64,000 bases of DNA from Alkalicoccobacillus gibsonii (GTDB taxonomy: Bacteria; Bacillota; Bacilli; Bacillales; Bacillaceae_D), in the NCBI RefSeq assembly GCF_016798245.1, contig NZ_JAEUZA010000008.1, forward strand, positions 1 through 64,000. The letters are read 5' to 3'. The translations under genes were made by a program, and so were the position numbers. Positions 46,021 to 56,239 of this stretch are shown piece by piece; position 1 is the stretch's first letter, and every line of letters starts with the position of its first letter. The notes under the pieces were generated by a model. It did no database searches and had not been told where the DNA came from. It saw only the letters and a list, made by a program, of their open reading frames with translations.

Positions 46021-46093
46021 ATGAAACGTGCAATTTGAGGAATTACGTGCTAGTTGATATAGAACGATTTACTGAAGGGAGGAACCTTAGTAC

Positions 46094-46494
<401 letters not shown>

Positions 46495-46516
46495 TTTATA
46501 AGGAGGTGCAGAACGT

Positions 46517-46882
46517 ATGGCACGTGTTGCAGGTATTGATATTCCGCGTGATAAGCGAGTAGTAATCTCTCTTACTTACGTTTTCGGAATCGGTAAAGCA
46601 AAAGCTTCTCAAGTTCTAGCACAAGCTGGCGTATCAGAAGATACTCGAGTTCGTGATCTAACGGAAGAAGAGCTTGGTAAAATCCGTGAAGCTCTAGAAG
46701 CTCATCAAGTTGAAGGGGATCTTCGTCGTGAAGTTTCACTAAACATTAAACGTTTAATTGAAATTGGTTCATATCGAGGCATTCGCCACCGTCGTAGTTT
46801 GCCAGTACGTGGGCAAAACTCTAAAAACAACGCTCGTACACGCAAAGGTCCACGTCGGACTGTAGCGAACAAGAAGAAATAA
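46517..46882 (+). CDS. rpsM: 30S ribosomal protein S13
   Basis: S13 links the 30S head to the 50S and P-site tRNA. The 121 residues start [18 protein letters not shown] and end with the basic [19 protein letters not shown] tail. AAGGAGGTG precedes the ATG. Confidence 0.97.
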   Translation: MARVAGIDIPRDKRVVISLTYVFGIGKAKASQVLAQAGVSEDTRVRDLTEEELGKIREALEAHQVEGDLRREVSLNIKRLIEIGSYRGIRHRRSLPVRGQNSKNNARTRKGPRRTVANKKK

Positions 46883-46904
46883 GTAAAGGAGGTCGAGGAT
46901 AACT

Positions 46905-47297
46905 ATGGCTAAGAAAACGAATACTCGTCCAAAGCGCCGGCAGAAGAAAAATATTGAATCTGGTGTGGCTCATATCCGCTCTACATTCAATAACACAATT
47001 GTGACTATCACAGATACGCAAGGTAACGCGATTTCATGGGCTAGTTCAGGAGCTCTTGGATTCAAGGGATCTCGTAAATCTACTCCATTCGCTGCTCAAA
47101 TGGCTGCAGAAGCTGCTGCTAAAACGGCAATGGAACATGGAATGAAAACAATTGAGGTTTCTGTTAAAGGTCCTGGAGCTGGACGTGAAGCAGCAATTCG
47201 TTCTTTACAGGCAATTGGACTTGAAGTTAACATGATCAAAGATGTTACTCCAGTTCCACACAACGGCTGCCGTCCACCAAAACGTCGCAGAGTGTAA
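46905..47297 (+). CDS. rpsK: 30S ribosomal protein S11
   Basis: S11 forms the 30S platform near the E-site codon. The 130 residues contain [18 protein letters not shown] and the C-terminal [23 protein letters not shown] precedes the ATG. Confidence 0.97.
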   Translation: MAKKTNTRPKRRQKKNIESGVAHIRSTFNNTIVTITDTQGNAISWASSGALGFKGSRKSTPFAAQMAAEAAAKTAMEHGMKTIEVSVKGPGAGREAAIRSLQAIGLEVNMIKDVTPVPHNGCRPPKRRRV

Positions 47298-47383
47298 CAG
47301 AATCACTCGTTTGTATAGATTTCCTGTAAGTGTCAATAATGGATGAGACGATCACAATCCGATTGACCTGAAGGTGAAAGTTT

Positions 47384-47416
47384 GGATTTGCCTATGGGAA
47401 ACCATTTAGGCAATCC
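47384..47416 (+). other. Hairpin in the rpsK-rpoA gap
   Basis: GGATT plus TGCCTA on the 5' side (47384-47394, one bulged T) pairs with TAGGCAATCC (47407-47416), capped by a TGG/CCA stem. It sits in a 163-base gap that is long for this cluster and has no T tract. Confidence 0.5.
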
Positions 47417-47460
47417 TTGCGGTCTACCGGAGTTCGACGTTTTGAAGGAGGGTTTGTTTA

Positions 47461-48405
47461 ATGATCGAAATTGAAAAGCCAAATATTGAAACGGTTGAAG
47501 TTAGTGAAGACGCAAAATACGGTAAGTTTGTAGTAGAGCCCCTTGAAAGAGGATATGGTACAACACTAGGTAACTCTTTGCGCCGCATTCTATTATCTTC
47601 TCTACCAGGAGCAGCGGTTACAGCTGTTCAGATTGATGGTGTGTTACACGAATTCTCAACGATTGAAGGCGTTGTGGAAGACGTTACAACAATCATTTTG
47701 AACCTGAAGAAGCTCGCTCTTAAGATCTACTCTGAAGAAGAGAAGACATTAGAGATTGATATTCAAGGTGAAGGAGTTGTCACTGCTGGTGACTTAACTC
47801 ACGATAGTGATGTTGAAGTACTAAACCCTGATCTTCATATTGCTACATTGACAAAAGGTGCAAATCTGCACATGCGTCTATTAGCTAAACGAGGTCGTGG
47901 GTACGTATTGGCTGAAGGAAACAAGAATGACGATCAGCCAATTGGTGTTCTTCCAATCGACTCTATTTACACACCTGTTGCACGTGTAAACTATCAAGTT
48001 GAAAATACACGTGTAGGTCAAGTAACTAACTATGATAAACTAACCCTTGATGTTTGGACAGATGGAAGCACTCGTCCCGAGGAAGCTGTTTCTCTTGGTG
48101 CTAAAATCCTGAATGAACATCTCAATATTTTTGTAGGATTAACAGATCAAGCGCAAAATGCTGAAATCATGGTTGAAAAAGAAGAAGATCAGAAGGAAAA
48201 AGTACTTGAGATGACGATCGAAGAACTTGACCTATCTGTTCGTTCTTATAACTGTTTAAAACGTGCTGGCATTAACACGGTTCAAGAGCTGACACACAAA
48301 ACAGAAGAAGACATGATGAAGGTACGTAACCTTGGTCGTAAATCATTAGAAGAAGTGCAAGAAAAGTTGGGTGAGCTAGGTTTAGGTCTTCGTAACGAAG
48401 AATAA
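47461..48405 (+). CDS. rpoA: RpoA, RNA polymerase alpha subunit
   Basis: RpoA dimerises to start polymerase assembly and contacts UP elements and activators. The 314 residues have the N-terminal domain ([18 protein letters not shown] near 31-48), a linker (about 228-245) and the C-terminal domain with [17 protein letters not shown] and [19 protein letters not shown] precedes the ATG. Confidence 0.97.
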   Translation: MIEIEKPNIETVEVSEDAKYGKFVVEPLERGYGTTLGNSLRRILLSSLPGAAVTAVQIDGVLHEFSTIEGVVEDVTTIILNLKKLALKIYSEEEKTLEIDIQGEGVVTAGDLTHDSDVEVLNPDLHIATLTKGANLHMRLLAKRGRGYVLAEGNKNDDQPIGVLPIDSIYTPVARVNYQVENTRVGQVTNYDKLTLDVWTDGSTRPEEAVSLGAKILNEHLNIFVGLTDQAQNAEIMVEKEEDQKEKVLEMTIEELDLSVRSYNCLKRAGINTVQELTHKTEEDMMKVRNLGRKSLEEVQEKLGELGLGLRNEE

Positions 48406-48542
48406 GCCAGCCCCGGCCGTTTCTTTTACGGCTTCTATCTTTAATAAGCAACCGATACAATGGCGATTATATGCTGTTGTTAGGTGATTTTTTCATGTTA
48501 AGGACTCTGCTCCAACGAGCAGGCTAAGGGAGGGAAATACAC

Positions 48543-48905
48543 ATGGCATACGCAAAACTTGGACGTGATAGTGCTGGTCGTAAAGCATTGTTCCGTGATC
48601 TTGCTACAGATCTAATTATCAACGAGCGCATCGAAACAACGGAAGCAAAAGCGAAGGAGCTTCGTTCAATCGTTGAGAAAATGATTACTCTTGGTAAGCG
48701 TGGAGACTTGCATGCTCGTCGTCAGGCAGCTGCATTTGTTCGTCGTGAGGTAGCTGATAAAGAAACGAATCAGGATGCAATCCAAAAGTTATTCGCTGAT
48801 ATCGCACCACGCTACGAGGAACGTCAAGGTGGATACACTCGTATTCTTAAAATTGGACCGCGTCGTGGAGACGGTGCACCAATGGTATACATCGAGCTTG
48901 TATAA
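48543..48905 (+). CDS. rplQ: 50S ribosomal protein L17
   Basis: L17 lies near the tunnel exit. The 120 residues start [19 protein letters not shown] and keep [26 protein letters not shown] precedes the ATG. It closes the alpha operon and is followed by a terminator. Confidence 0.97.
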   Translation: MAYAKLGRDSAGRKALFRDLATDLIINERIETTEAKAKELRSIVEKMITLGKRGDLHARRQAAAFVRREVADKETNQDAIQKLFADIAPRYEERQGGYTRILKIGPRRGDGAPMVYIELV

Positions 48906-48928
48906 CCTGTAACGTTTATATGAGGCGA

Positions 48929-48983
48929 CTAAGGGCAGAAGAGACTGTGAGCATTATTGCTCTGACTCTATTGCCCTTTTTTG
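48929..48983 (+). terminator. Intrinsic terminator after rplQ
   Basis: AAGGGCA (48931-48937) pairs with TGCCCTT (48972-48978), with inner AGAG/CTCT and GAGCA/TGCTC helices, then TTTT. It separates the ribosomal cluster from the ECF transporter genes. Confidence 0.8.
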
Positions 48984-49007
48984 TATTCAAAAAAGGGAGC
49001 TGGGTGG

Positions 49008-49841
49008 ATGGCTGTTCTACTAGATATCCAAGATCTGCACTTTCAATATCCGGGGGCTAGTCAACATGTGCTATCTGGTGTGAATGTCACGATTGAAGAA
49101 GGCGAGTTTGTGGCACTTGCTGGTCGAAATGGTTCTGGAAAATCAACTTTGGCACGAATCTTAAATGGACAACTCCAATCATCAGGCGGGTCCATCTTAC
49201 TTGGTGGAGAAGCTCTCACTCCTACAGATAAACAAGCTCAGCGACGAAGGATCGGGTACGTGTTTCAGAATCCTGATCACCAATTTATTGGGGCAACCGT
49301 TTGGGATGATCTCGCATTTGGTTTAGAGAATCACTCGGTCCATCGTGAAAAGATGATTCAGCGTATGAATCATTATGTGCGATTGCTCCGCTTAGAGGAC
49401 TTACTTCATAAGGCGCCTCATCAACTTTCAGGGGGACAGAAGCAGCGTGTCGGTCTGGCGGGAATCCTCGTCCTCAAACCAGACATCATTATTTTAGATG
49501 AAGCGACAAGTATGCTTGACCCTAAAGGACGACATGAAGTCATGGTGGCATTAAAAGAGATCTCGAGCCAAGGCATCACGATTTTAATGATCACTCATGA
49601 TATGGAAGAAGTCCTGGAAGCGGATCGGTTTATCGTCATGCATCAAGGAAGCATTGTTGCTGACAACGTTCCACATGCGGTGTTTGATGATGAACGATTA
49701 CTAGAAACAACAGGCCTAAAGCGACCATTTATTGTTGAATTGCAACAAGAGCTTAGTAAGGCTGGAATCACATTCGAGCAAGATTGTCACTCTGAAAAGG
49801 AGTTGATTGATCACTTATGCAGATACAATTTTCAGGTGTAG
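49008..49841 (+). CDS. ecfA1: EcfA1, energy-coupling factor transporter ATPase
   Basis: EcfA1 is one of two ATPases that drive vitamin and metal uptake through interchangeable S-components. The 277 residues have Walker A GRNGSGKST (39-47), signature LSGGQKQR and Walker B followed by DEATSMLDP, the form typical for the A1 subunit. ATG 49008 fits GGGAG 8 bases upstream; an in-frame ATG at 48981 lies inside the terminator. It overlaps ecfA2 by 25 bases. Confidence 0.94.
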   Translation: MAVLLDIQDLHFQYPGASQHVLSGVNVTIEEGEFVALAGRNGSGKSTLARILNGQLQSSGGSILLGGEALTPTDKQAQRRRIGYVFQNPDHQFIGATVWDDLAFGLENHSVHREKMIQRMNHYVRLLRLEDLLHKAPHQLSGGQKQRVGLAGILVLKPDIIILDEATSMLDPKGRHEVMVALKEISSQGITILMITHDMEEVLEADRFIVMHQGSIVADNVPHAVFDDERLLETTGLKRPFIVELQQELSKAGITFEQDCHSEKELIDHLCRYNFQV

Positions 49842-50680
49842 ATCATTTGTACATGCCCAAAACCCCTTTTCAGCATCTAGCGTTAAGTCAGGTGAATGTA
49901 GAGATTCCTTCAGGTAGTTTTACTGTAATAGTGGGTCCAACTGGTTCAGGTAAATCTACACTCGTGCAGCATGTGAATGGACTGCTTTATCCAACAGAAG
50001 GCGAAGTTCAAGTAGGGGAACACAGATTAACATCTAAAAAAGATAAACGGTCTCTCCGCAAATTAAGAGAAGCAACTGGTTTTCTTTTTCAATATCCGGA
50101 GCATCAACTGTTTGAAGAGACAGTTGAGAAAGAATTAATATTCGGTCCAATGAACTTTGGTGTATCAAAAGAAGAGGCAGAAAGCAGGGCAAAAGAGGTT
50201 CTGCCTCAGGTTGGTCTTTCTACTGAGTTGCTTACACATTCTCCATTGAATCTATCAGGCGGTCAAATGCGTCGGGTTGCAATTGCATCCATCCTCGCAC
50301 AGCATCCTAAGGTTTTAATTTTAGATGAACCGGCAGCTGGACTCGATCCGGAAGGCAGGCAGCGGATCCTAGATATGCTTTATACCTACCACATGAAGCA
50401 TAAGCTAACCTCTATACTGGTTACACACCATATGGAGGATGCGCTACGCTTTGCAGATTATATGGTTGTGATGAATAAGGGATCGGTTTACTTGAGTGGC
50501 AAGCCAGAAGAGGTGTTCGGGCATGCCTCAGCAATAGAGTCAATTGGCCTTGAACTACCAGAGACCATTCGGTTTATGCAGCAATTTAAACTGGCTACGA
50601 ATAAACAAGACGTTCCTTTTCTAAAAACGAGGGGCGAGGTTGTCGATTATATTGCTGAGTACAGGGGGCGTGTGGACTAA
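49817..50680 (+). CDS. ecfA2: EcfA2, energy-coupling factor transporter ATPase
   Basis: The partner ATPase has 287 residues with Walker A GPTGSGKST (40-48), signature LSGGQMRR and DEPAAGLDP. The differing signature motifs in A1 and A2 are typical of the heterodimer. It starts inside ecfA1 and its stop overlaps the ecfT start by one base, so the three genes are tightly coupled. Confidence 0.94.
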   Translation: MQIQFSGVDHLYMPKTPFQHLALSQVNVEIPSGSFTVIVGPTGSGKSTLVQHVNGLLYPTEGEVQVGEHRLTSKKDKRSLRKLREATGFLFQYPEHQLFEETVEKELIFGPMNFGVSKEEAESRAKEVLPQVGLSTELLTHSPLNLSGGQMRRVAIASILAQHPKVLILDEPAAGLDPEGRQRILDMLYTYHMKHKLTSILVTHHMEDALRFADYMVVMNKGSVYLSGKPEEVFGHASAIESIGLELPETIRFMQQFKLATNKQDVPFLKTRGEVVDYIAEYRGRVD

Positions 50681-51471
50681 TGGCTTATTCTATCATTGGT
50701 CAATATGTACCAACTGAATCCTTTATTCATCGTCTTGATCCACGCTCAAAGATTATTAGTGTATTCACACTGGCAATCGTATTATTTTTAGCAGGAACGT
50801 TTCCAACCTTGCTTTTTATGGCAGGGGTTAGCCTAGTCCTAGCTTATTTTACACGTATTCCATTCTACTACTATGTAAAAAGCATAAAACCGATTCTCGT
50901 TCTTATTAGCTTCTTTTTCTTATTTCATTTGATTTTTACTCGTGTTGGGACAGAATGGTTTTCGGTAGGAGCCATTGGGATCTATTCAGGAGGGGCAGCA
51001 AAAGGAGCCTTCGTTGCTCTAAGGATACTGACGCTGTTAATGTTTGCCTCTTTTCTGACCCTAACTACAAAGGTTACAGACCTAACAGATGGGTTAGAAT
51101 GGTTACTTTCGCCTCTGACAAGACTAAAGATCCCTGTTCACGAAATGGTGCTGATGATGTCAATAGCCTTGCGTTATATTCCGATTCTGACAGAGGAAAC
51201 CGATAAGCTGACAAGAGCACAAGCGGCAAGGGGAGCTGACATTAAATCAGGACCCATTCTATCAAGGCTAAAAGCGTTACAGCCATTACTTCTGCCACTT
51301 ATCATCCAGTCGTTTAAGCGCGCAGATACGATGGCTCATGCGATGGAAGCACGAGGCTATCAGCTTGGAGGGAAGAGAACATCACTCAGGGAGTTAACAT
51401 GGAAAAGGCTAGATACGTGGACGCTCGGCTTCACTTTTTTTGCAGCAGTTGGAATTATTTTAATGAAGTAA
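50680..51471 (+). CDS. ecfT: EcfT, energy-coupling factor transmembrane protein
   Basis: EcfT couples the ATPases to S-components. The 263 residues have about five to six membrane segments and two coupling-helix motifs, Ala-Arg-Gly in QAARGADIK and in MEARGYQL, which touch the ATPases. S-component genes are not in this window, as expected for a group II (shared) ECF system. Confidence 0.94.
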   Translation: MAYSIIGQYVPTESFIHRLDPRSKIISVFTLAIVLFLAGTFPTLLFMAGVSLVLAYFTRIPFYYYVKSIKPILVLISFFFLFHLIFTRVGTEWFSVGAIGIYSGGAAKGAFVALRILTLLMFASFLTLTTKVTDLTDGLEWLLSPLTRLKIPVHEMVLMMSIALRYIPILTEETDKLTRAQAARGADIKSGPILSRLKALQPLLLPLIIQSFKRADTMAHAMEARGYQLGGKRTSLRELTWKRLDTWTLGFTFFAAVGIILMK

Positions 51472-51483
51472 GGAGCAGGACGT

Positions 51484-52248
51484 ATGCAACGAATTGCGTG
51501 TAAGGTTGAGTATATAGGAACCTCTTTTGCTGGATACCAGGTGCAACCAAATGGACGAACGGTTCAGGAAGAGCTTGAGCGTGCTCTTACAAAGCTTCAT
51601 CGTGGAACCCCTGTTAAGGTCGTTGCTTCTGGACGAACGGATGCAGGCGTCCATGCGGTGGGTCAAGTCATTCATTTTGACAGTCCCATGAGTATTCCAG
51701 AGGACAGGTGGCCAAAGGCTCTGAATCCATTGCTTCCCGCAGATATTCGAATTGCAGCAAGTCAGCACGTCACGCAGTCCTTTCATGCACGATTCAGCAC
51801 AACCGGGAAACAGTACCGTTACAAGGTAGTGACGCAGGAAGACGTTTTTATGAGAAATCGTGCTACGTATGTACCTGTATCACTTAATCTTGAAGCGATG
51901 CGAGAAGCTGCCCAGTTGATCGTAGGCACCTATGACTTTAGTTCATTTTGTGCTGCAAACACATCCGTTCAGGACAAGGTTCGGACTGTGACAAGATGCG
52001 AGATCATCCAGGATGGACGTGAGCTCGAATTTATTCTCGAAGGTAATGGTTTCCTATACAACATGGTACGAATTGCTGTAGGGACGTTACTGGAGGTTGG
52101 GACAGGGAAGAGGAGTCCGGCTGATATGGAAGGAATCATTGCAGCAGAGGATCGAAGCGCAGCAGGGAAAACCGCACCAGCGGACGGGCTTTATTTATGG
52201 TCTGTAACGTATGCGGAGCCTTTGTTTCAACAGGGTCAGAATTCATGA
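51484..52248 (+). CDS. truA: TruA, tRNA pseudouridine(38-40) synthase
   Basis: TruA makes pseudouridine at positions 38 to 40 of the tRNA anticodon arm. The 254 residues contain the catalytic Asp53 in SGRTDAGVHA and the conserved NGFLYNMVRI segment. ATG follows AAGGAGCAGG. It follows ecfT by 12 bases, in the same order as in B. subtilis. Confidence 0.96.
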   Translation: MQRIACKVEYIGTSFAGYQVQPNGRTVQEELERALTKLHRGTPVKVVASGRTDAGVHAVGQVIHFDSPMSIPEDRWPKALNPLLPADIRIAASQHVTQSFHARFSTTGKQYRYKVVTQEDVFMRNRATYVPVSLNLEAMREAAQLIVGTYDFSSFCAANTSVQDKVRTVTRCEIIQDGRELEFILEGNGFLYNMVRIAVGTLLEVGTGKRSPADMEGIIAAEDRSAAGKTAPADGLYLWSVTYAEPLFQQGQNS

Positions 52249-52280
52249 AACACCCGGCAGAGTTTTTACAAGATGGTATT

Positions 52281-52309
52281 GACTTTGCTTGCTAGATATT
52301 ATATGATGT
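52281..52309 (+). promoter_or_regulatory. Sigma-A promoter of rplM-rpsI
   Basis: TTGACT (52281-52286) and TATGAT (52304-52309) are separated by 17 bases. Confidence 0.8.
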
Positions 52310-52316
52310 TAAATGG

Positions 52317-52385
52317 TAATTCTTAAGACCCACTAGCCCCGGGTTACGGAATGGTAAGTAACCAATATACATTCAATGAACAACG
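52317..52385 (+). promoter_or_regulatory. L13 leader (tentative)
   Basis: The leader contains GACCCACTAGCCCCGGG, then GGTTAC (52342-52347) pairing with GTAACC (52358-52363). This layout resembles the Bacillus rplM leader thought to bind L13. Boundaries are approximate. Confidence 0.6.
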
Positions 52386-52420
52386 AATAAAGAAAAATAC
52401 GTTCTTAGGAGGGACAATCC

Positions 52421-52858
52421 ATGCGTACAACATATATGGCAAAGCCAGGTCAAGTCGAGCGCAAATGGTATATCGTTGATGCAGAAGGACAAACACTTGG
52501 TCGTTTGGCTTCTGAAGTAGCATCAATTCTACGTGGTAAAAACAAACCAACTTTCACACCTCACATCGATACAGGTGATTTCGTGATCGTAATCAATGCT
52601 TCAAAGATTGAACTAACAGGTAACAAACTAAACGGTAAGATCTACTACCGCCACACAAACCACCCAGGTGGTCTTAAGCAGACAACTGCTAACGACATGC
52701 GTAACAACAAGCCAGAGCGTATGATCGAACTAGCTGTTAAAGGAATGCTTCCGAAAAATACTCTTGGCCGTGCTCAAGGTATGAAGCTTCACGTATACGC
52801 AGGTAACGAACACAAACATCAAGCTCAAAAACCAGAAGTTTACACACTTCGCGGTTAA
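52421..52858 (+). CDS. rplM: 50S ribosomal protein L13
   Basis: L13 is an early 50S assembly protein. The 145 residues start [20 protein letters not shown] and show [19 protein letters not shown] and [21 protein letters not shown] precedes the ATG. Cotranscribed with rpsI. Confidence 0.97.
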   Translation: MRTTYMAKPGQVERKWYIVDAEGQTLGRLASEVASILRGKNKPTFTPHIDTGDFVIVINASKIELTGNKLNGKIYYRHTNHPGGLKQTTANDMRNNKPERMIELAVKGMLPKNTLGRAQGMKLHVYAGNEHKHQAQKPEVYTLRG

Positions 52859-52877
52859 TCGATAGGAGGGTATTACA

Positions 52878-53270
52878 TTGGCTCAAGTACAATATTATGG
52901 TACAGGTCGCCGCAAGCACTCTACTGCTCGTGTACGCCTTGTTCCCGGTGATGGAAATATCGTAGTAAACGGACGTTCTCTAGATGAGTATTTTGGTCTT
53001 GAAACACTAAAGCTTATCGTTAAGCAACCACTTAACGAGATCGACGTAGTAGGACAATATGATGTACACGTAAACGTAGACGGCGGTGGATTCACTGGTC
53101 AAGCTGGTGCAATTCGTCACGGTATCTCTCGTGCACTTCTTAAAGTTGATCCTGACAACCGTCCAGCTCTTAAATCAGCAGGATTCTTAACTCGTGACGC
53201 ACGTATGAAAGAACGTAAAAAATACGGTCTTAAAGCAGCACGTCGCGCACCTCAGTTCTCAAAACGTTAA
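52878..53270 (+). CDS. rpsI: 30S ribosomal protein S9
   Basis: S9 touches P-site tRNA with its C-terminal tail. The 130 residues start at TTG ([18 protein letters not shown]) with AGGAGGG upstream, and end QFSKR. The [15 protein letters not shown] signature is present. Confidence 0.97.
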   Translation: MAQVQYYGTGRRKHSTARVRLVPGDGNIVVNGRSLDEYFGLETLKLIVKQPLNEIDVVGQYDVHVNVDGGGFTGQAGAIRHGISRALLKVDPDNRPALKSAGFLTRDARMKERKKYGLKAARRAPQFSKR

Positions 53271-53290
53271 TATACTTGCTATATCAATGT

Positions 53291-53328
53291 TTACCCTCTT
53301 TGCTCCTTGGAGCAGAGAGGGTTTTTGT
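53291..53328 (+). terminator. Intrinsic terminator after rpsI
   Basis: ACCCTCT and GCTCC arms pair with GGAGC and AGAGGGT around a TT loop, followed by TTTTTG. It marks the end of the conserved cluster. Confidence 0.85.
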
Positions 53329-53423
53329 TGTGTATTTTGATTTCCTCGAACTTCATTAAAAGTGACTTTTAAAATCTACTATATAAGATGACTTACTTTT
53401 ACCTTCTTTCCTACCAATTGTTT

Positions 53424-53460
53424 AACCGAAAGCATTGGACTTTTGCCAATTTTTTTTTAT
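53424..53460 (+). repeat. Left copy of terminator-like repeat flanking bceAB
   Basis: Bases 53424-53448 match 56233-56257 at 21 of 25 positions. ATTGG (53434-53438) pairs with CCAAT (53446-53450), followed by about nine T, so it may work as a terminator although no gene ends just before it. Confidence 0.65.
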
Positions 53461-53461
53461 T

Positions 53462-53490
53462 TTGTTTGTTAATAAATATTCAATTATAAA
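53462..53490 (+). promoter_or_regulatory. Possible promoter of bceAB
   Basis: TTGTTT (53462-53467) and TATAAA (53485-53490) are 17 bases apart. I saw no BceR-type inverted repeat nearby. Confidence 0.45.
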
Positions 53491-53547
53491 GTATGATTAG
53501 TTATTAAAGGGACCTATTCCAGAAAAGGGAAAAGAGGAGAGTTTGAG

Positions 53548-54303
53548 ATGAATACCTTAGAAGCTAAACAGATCTTCAAAGCTTACAAGAATGAGCATGA
53601 CGAAGAGGAGATAAAGGTATTAAACGGTATTACTCTTACAGTACAAAAAGGCGAGTCTATAGCTATCATGGGACCATCTGGAAGTGGTAAAACAACCTTG
53701 CTAAACATCTTAAGTGGGATGGATCAGCCAACTTCGGGCGAGGTTATCATTGGAGAACAAGCAATTAGCAATCTAAAGGCGGATGCTTCAGCTGAATTTC
53801 GCAGGAAGCAACTAGGTTTTGTCTTTCAAGATTTTAATTTGCTAGAGAGTTTAACAGTGAAAGAAAATATCATGCTTCCAATGATACTTGAGAAGAAAAG
53901 CAACCTATACATGGAAGCAAGAGTAGATGAGCTTGCTAGTTTATTTGATATCAAAGCTATTTTAAATAAATATCCCTACCATATTTCAGGAGGTCAGCAA
54001 CAAAGAACGGCCGTGAGTCGTGCTTTAGTTAATAATCCGCAGATCCTATTTGCTGATGAACCAACAGGGAATTTAGATTCTAAGTCTTCAGCCGTTATTA
54101 TGGAGTACTTTGACCACATCGTGACAAAGCTACATACGACGATTTTATTGGTGACTCACGATGTTTTTGCAGCGAGCTATTGTGAAAAAGTCTACTTTAT
54201 TAATGATGGCACCATACATTCTTTTATTTCTAAAAATGGTGGAAGTAAAGAAGCATTTTTGAATGTCATTATGGAAAACCTTGCTCAATTAGGGCGGGTG
54301 TAA
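53548..54303 (+). CDS. BceA-type ABC transporter ATPase (peptide antibiotic resistance)
   Basis: This 251-residue ATPase belongs to the MacB/BceA group that pairs with a ten-helix FtsX-like permease to remove bacitracin-like or lantibiotic peptides from their lipid targets. Walker A is GPSGSGKTT (about 45-53), the Q-loop is FVFQDFNLLESLTV, the signature is ISGGQQQR, and Walker B is followed by DEPTGNLDS. GAGGAGAG precedes the ATG. The permease gene starts 2 bases downstream. No two-component genes stand beside it; the peptide substrate is unknown. Confidence 0.88.
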   Translation: MNTLEAKQIFKAYKNEHDEEEIKVLNGITLTVQKGESIAIMGPSGSGKTTLLNILSGMDQPTSGEVIIGEQAISNLKADASAEFRRKQLGFVFQDFNLLESLTVKENIMLPMILEKKSNLYMEARVDELASLFDIKAILNKYPYHISGGQQQRTAVSRALVNNPQILFADEPTGNLDSKSSAVIMEYFDHIVTKLHTTILLVTHDVFAASYCEKVYFINDGTIHSFISKNGGSKEAFLNVIMENLAQLGRV

Positions 54304-54304
54304 C

Positions 54305-56239
54305 ATGACATTTAATCAGATCATTTGGAAAATGACTAGATATCACTACAAGCGGTACATATACAATCTTGTATGTCATAGCTTTGCAGTTATATTTCTT
54401 TTTATGTTTACGGCCATTTTTTTTAATGATTATGTCGGAGAAATGAGACAATTGGGATTGATTCAACATGAATTAACCATACCCGCTGCTACACTTATGG
54501 TTTTCATCCTGTTTTTAATGATCTATTCACATCAACTGTTTATGAAAAAGAGGAATCGTGAATTTGGCTTGTTCATGACAATAGGAATGAGCAAACGGGA
54601 TATCTTTAGATTAATTGTATTTGAAAATGGTGCAATAGCCATTATTGCACTAGTCACTGGAATAGTAGTAGGGATGGGTTCGTCAAAACTATTCTTCTCA
54701 TTATTAACAAAAGTCCTGAACACAGAAGACATGTACTATCATGTAAATGCAACGATGATAACCTTTTCGGTCATTTCATTTCTTTTCATTTTCAGCATTA
54801 TAGTAGGACATTCACTTTATGTAACGGTTAATAGGAATACTGTTGAGAATTTGAAAGAAGACAAGGCATCAGAGAATCGATCAAAGAGAAGTGTAGGAAT
54901 AGGTCTCATTGGGACCATCTTCATCCTAAGTTCATTTGTTGGTCTGTACTTTATGTCGATCGGTACGATTACAGAAGGAACTTTTTTTCTTTGGCCAATG
55001 ATGACTTTTTTAGGCTTGTATTTAGTCTTATATCAATTTACAAACCTGATCATAATGTTTTTAAAAGAATGCAAACAGTTCTATCATCGCCATCTACTGT
55101 TTCTAACAAATTTAAGTTATAAATATAAACAACTCACATTTATCATCTTCCTCACAACGGTTATGATTATGGTTACTCTTTTGTATAGTACAATTGTAGC
55201 AACAGAGTATTCACTGACAGAAAAGAAAGTGATTGAAAATAACCCTTTTGATATTGGCTACATTCAGACGGAAACAACGAGCACTATACCCTTCCCTGAA
55301 GTCCAGTCAATATTGCACGAACATGGAGCAACTGTGCAAGAAAAGTATTCTATCCCTCTTTTCTCTTATACTCAAGAGACTTATTTCGGAATCGAACGAT
55401 ACACGTTTATGTCACTTACAGACTTTAATCAAATCACTTCAAACCAATTTACCTTACAGGACAATCAGTTTTTTTATTTGTTAAACGAAACTTCTCTTTT
55501 AGAAGAGATTAATACTCCATATGATGAAGGCTTGCACATTCCACTTCATAACGAGTACGCTTCTAAACGTATAATCAATGAAAGAGTTTTTAATGGACTC
55601 ACCGTATTAAGTGAAGTGTTTATTCTGAATCAATCTGAATTTGAGAGGATAAAGATAAAATTAGAAGGGTTAGAAGCAACAGCTAATTTGATCAATATAG
55701 CTGAATGGAAACAGTCGGGGGACGCACTCACTCATCTGGATAAAATGTTTGAAGATCATGATTCAAGAATCTCCACACATGAGCTTCATGACCAGTACAA
55801 TCTAGAGGATTTTACACAGATGACCTCACGAGTGAAAGACTACGAAGCAACTCAAAGCTCAAATGGGATGATGTTCTTCGTTACGATTTTCTTTAGTATC
55901 TTGTTTTTTATAGGGGCGTTTACTCTGATGTACATTCAGCTGTTTTCAAATGTAGATAAAGAAGTAGAAAGAGTTAATCGGCTTCGTCGAATTGGAATCA
56001 CTAGCGAGGAAGTAAAAAAGTTGGTTTTCAAAGAGGTAACAACATTCTTTGTAATCCCACTGTTACTCGGCACGATACTAGCGCTAATCTATATCGCACT
56101 AATGGCAGCAGGTGCAGAAGGTGTCTTTTCGTATGGTGAAATAGTTGTACATTTTATGATTATTTTAAGTGTTTATAGTTTGTTATATCTTGTTTTTCTA
56201 GAGTACGCGAAGAGAAAAATGTTCTCTCTGTTAACCTAA
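54305..56239 (+). CDS. BceB-type FtsX-like ABC permease
   Basis: The 644-residue membrane protein has about ten hydrophobic segments: TM1 near residues 20-40, TM2-4 up to about 170, TM5-8 between 195 and 310, a large extracellular domain (about 320-510) and TM8-10 in the last 130 residues. The split FtsX-domain layout and extracellular domain between TM7 and TM8 are typical for BceB, which senses and moves peptide antibiotics. It is rich in Phe and Ile and AT-rich compared with the ribosomal genes. Translation is likely coupled to the ATPase gene. Confidence 0.87.
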   Translation: MTFNQIIWKMTRYHYKRYIYNLVCHSFAVIFLFMFTAIFFNDYVGEMRQLGLIQHELTIPAATLMVFILFLMIYSHQLFMKKRNREFGLFMTIGMSKRDIFRLIVFENGAIAIIALVTGIVVGMGSSKLFFSLLTKVLNTEDMYYHVNATMITFSVISFLFIFSIIVGHSLYVTVNRNTVENLKEDKASENRSKRSVGIGLIGTIFILSSFVGLYFMSIGTITEGTFFLWPMMTFLGLYLVLYQFTNLIIMFLKECKQFYHRHLLFLTNLSYKYKQLTFIIFLTTVMIMVTLLYSTIVATEYSLTEKKVIENNPFDIGYIQTETTSTIPFPEVQSILHEHGATVQEKYSIPLFSYTQETYFGIERYTFMSLTDFNQITSNQFTLQDNQFFYLLNETSLLEEINTPYDEGLHIPLHNEYASKRIINERVFNGLTVLSEVFILNQSEFERIKIKLEGLEATANLINIAEWKQSGDALTHLDKMFEDHDSRISTHELHDQYNLEDFTQMTSRVKDYEATQSSNGMMFFVTIFFSILFFIGAFTLMYIQLFSNVDKEVERVNRLRRIGITSEEVKKLVFKEVTTFFVIPLLLGTILALIYIALMAAGAEGVFSYGEIVVHFMIILSVYSLLYLVFLEYAKRKMFSLLT

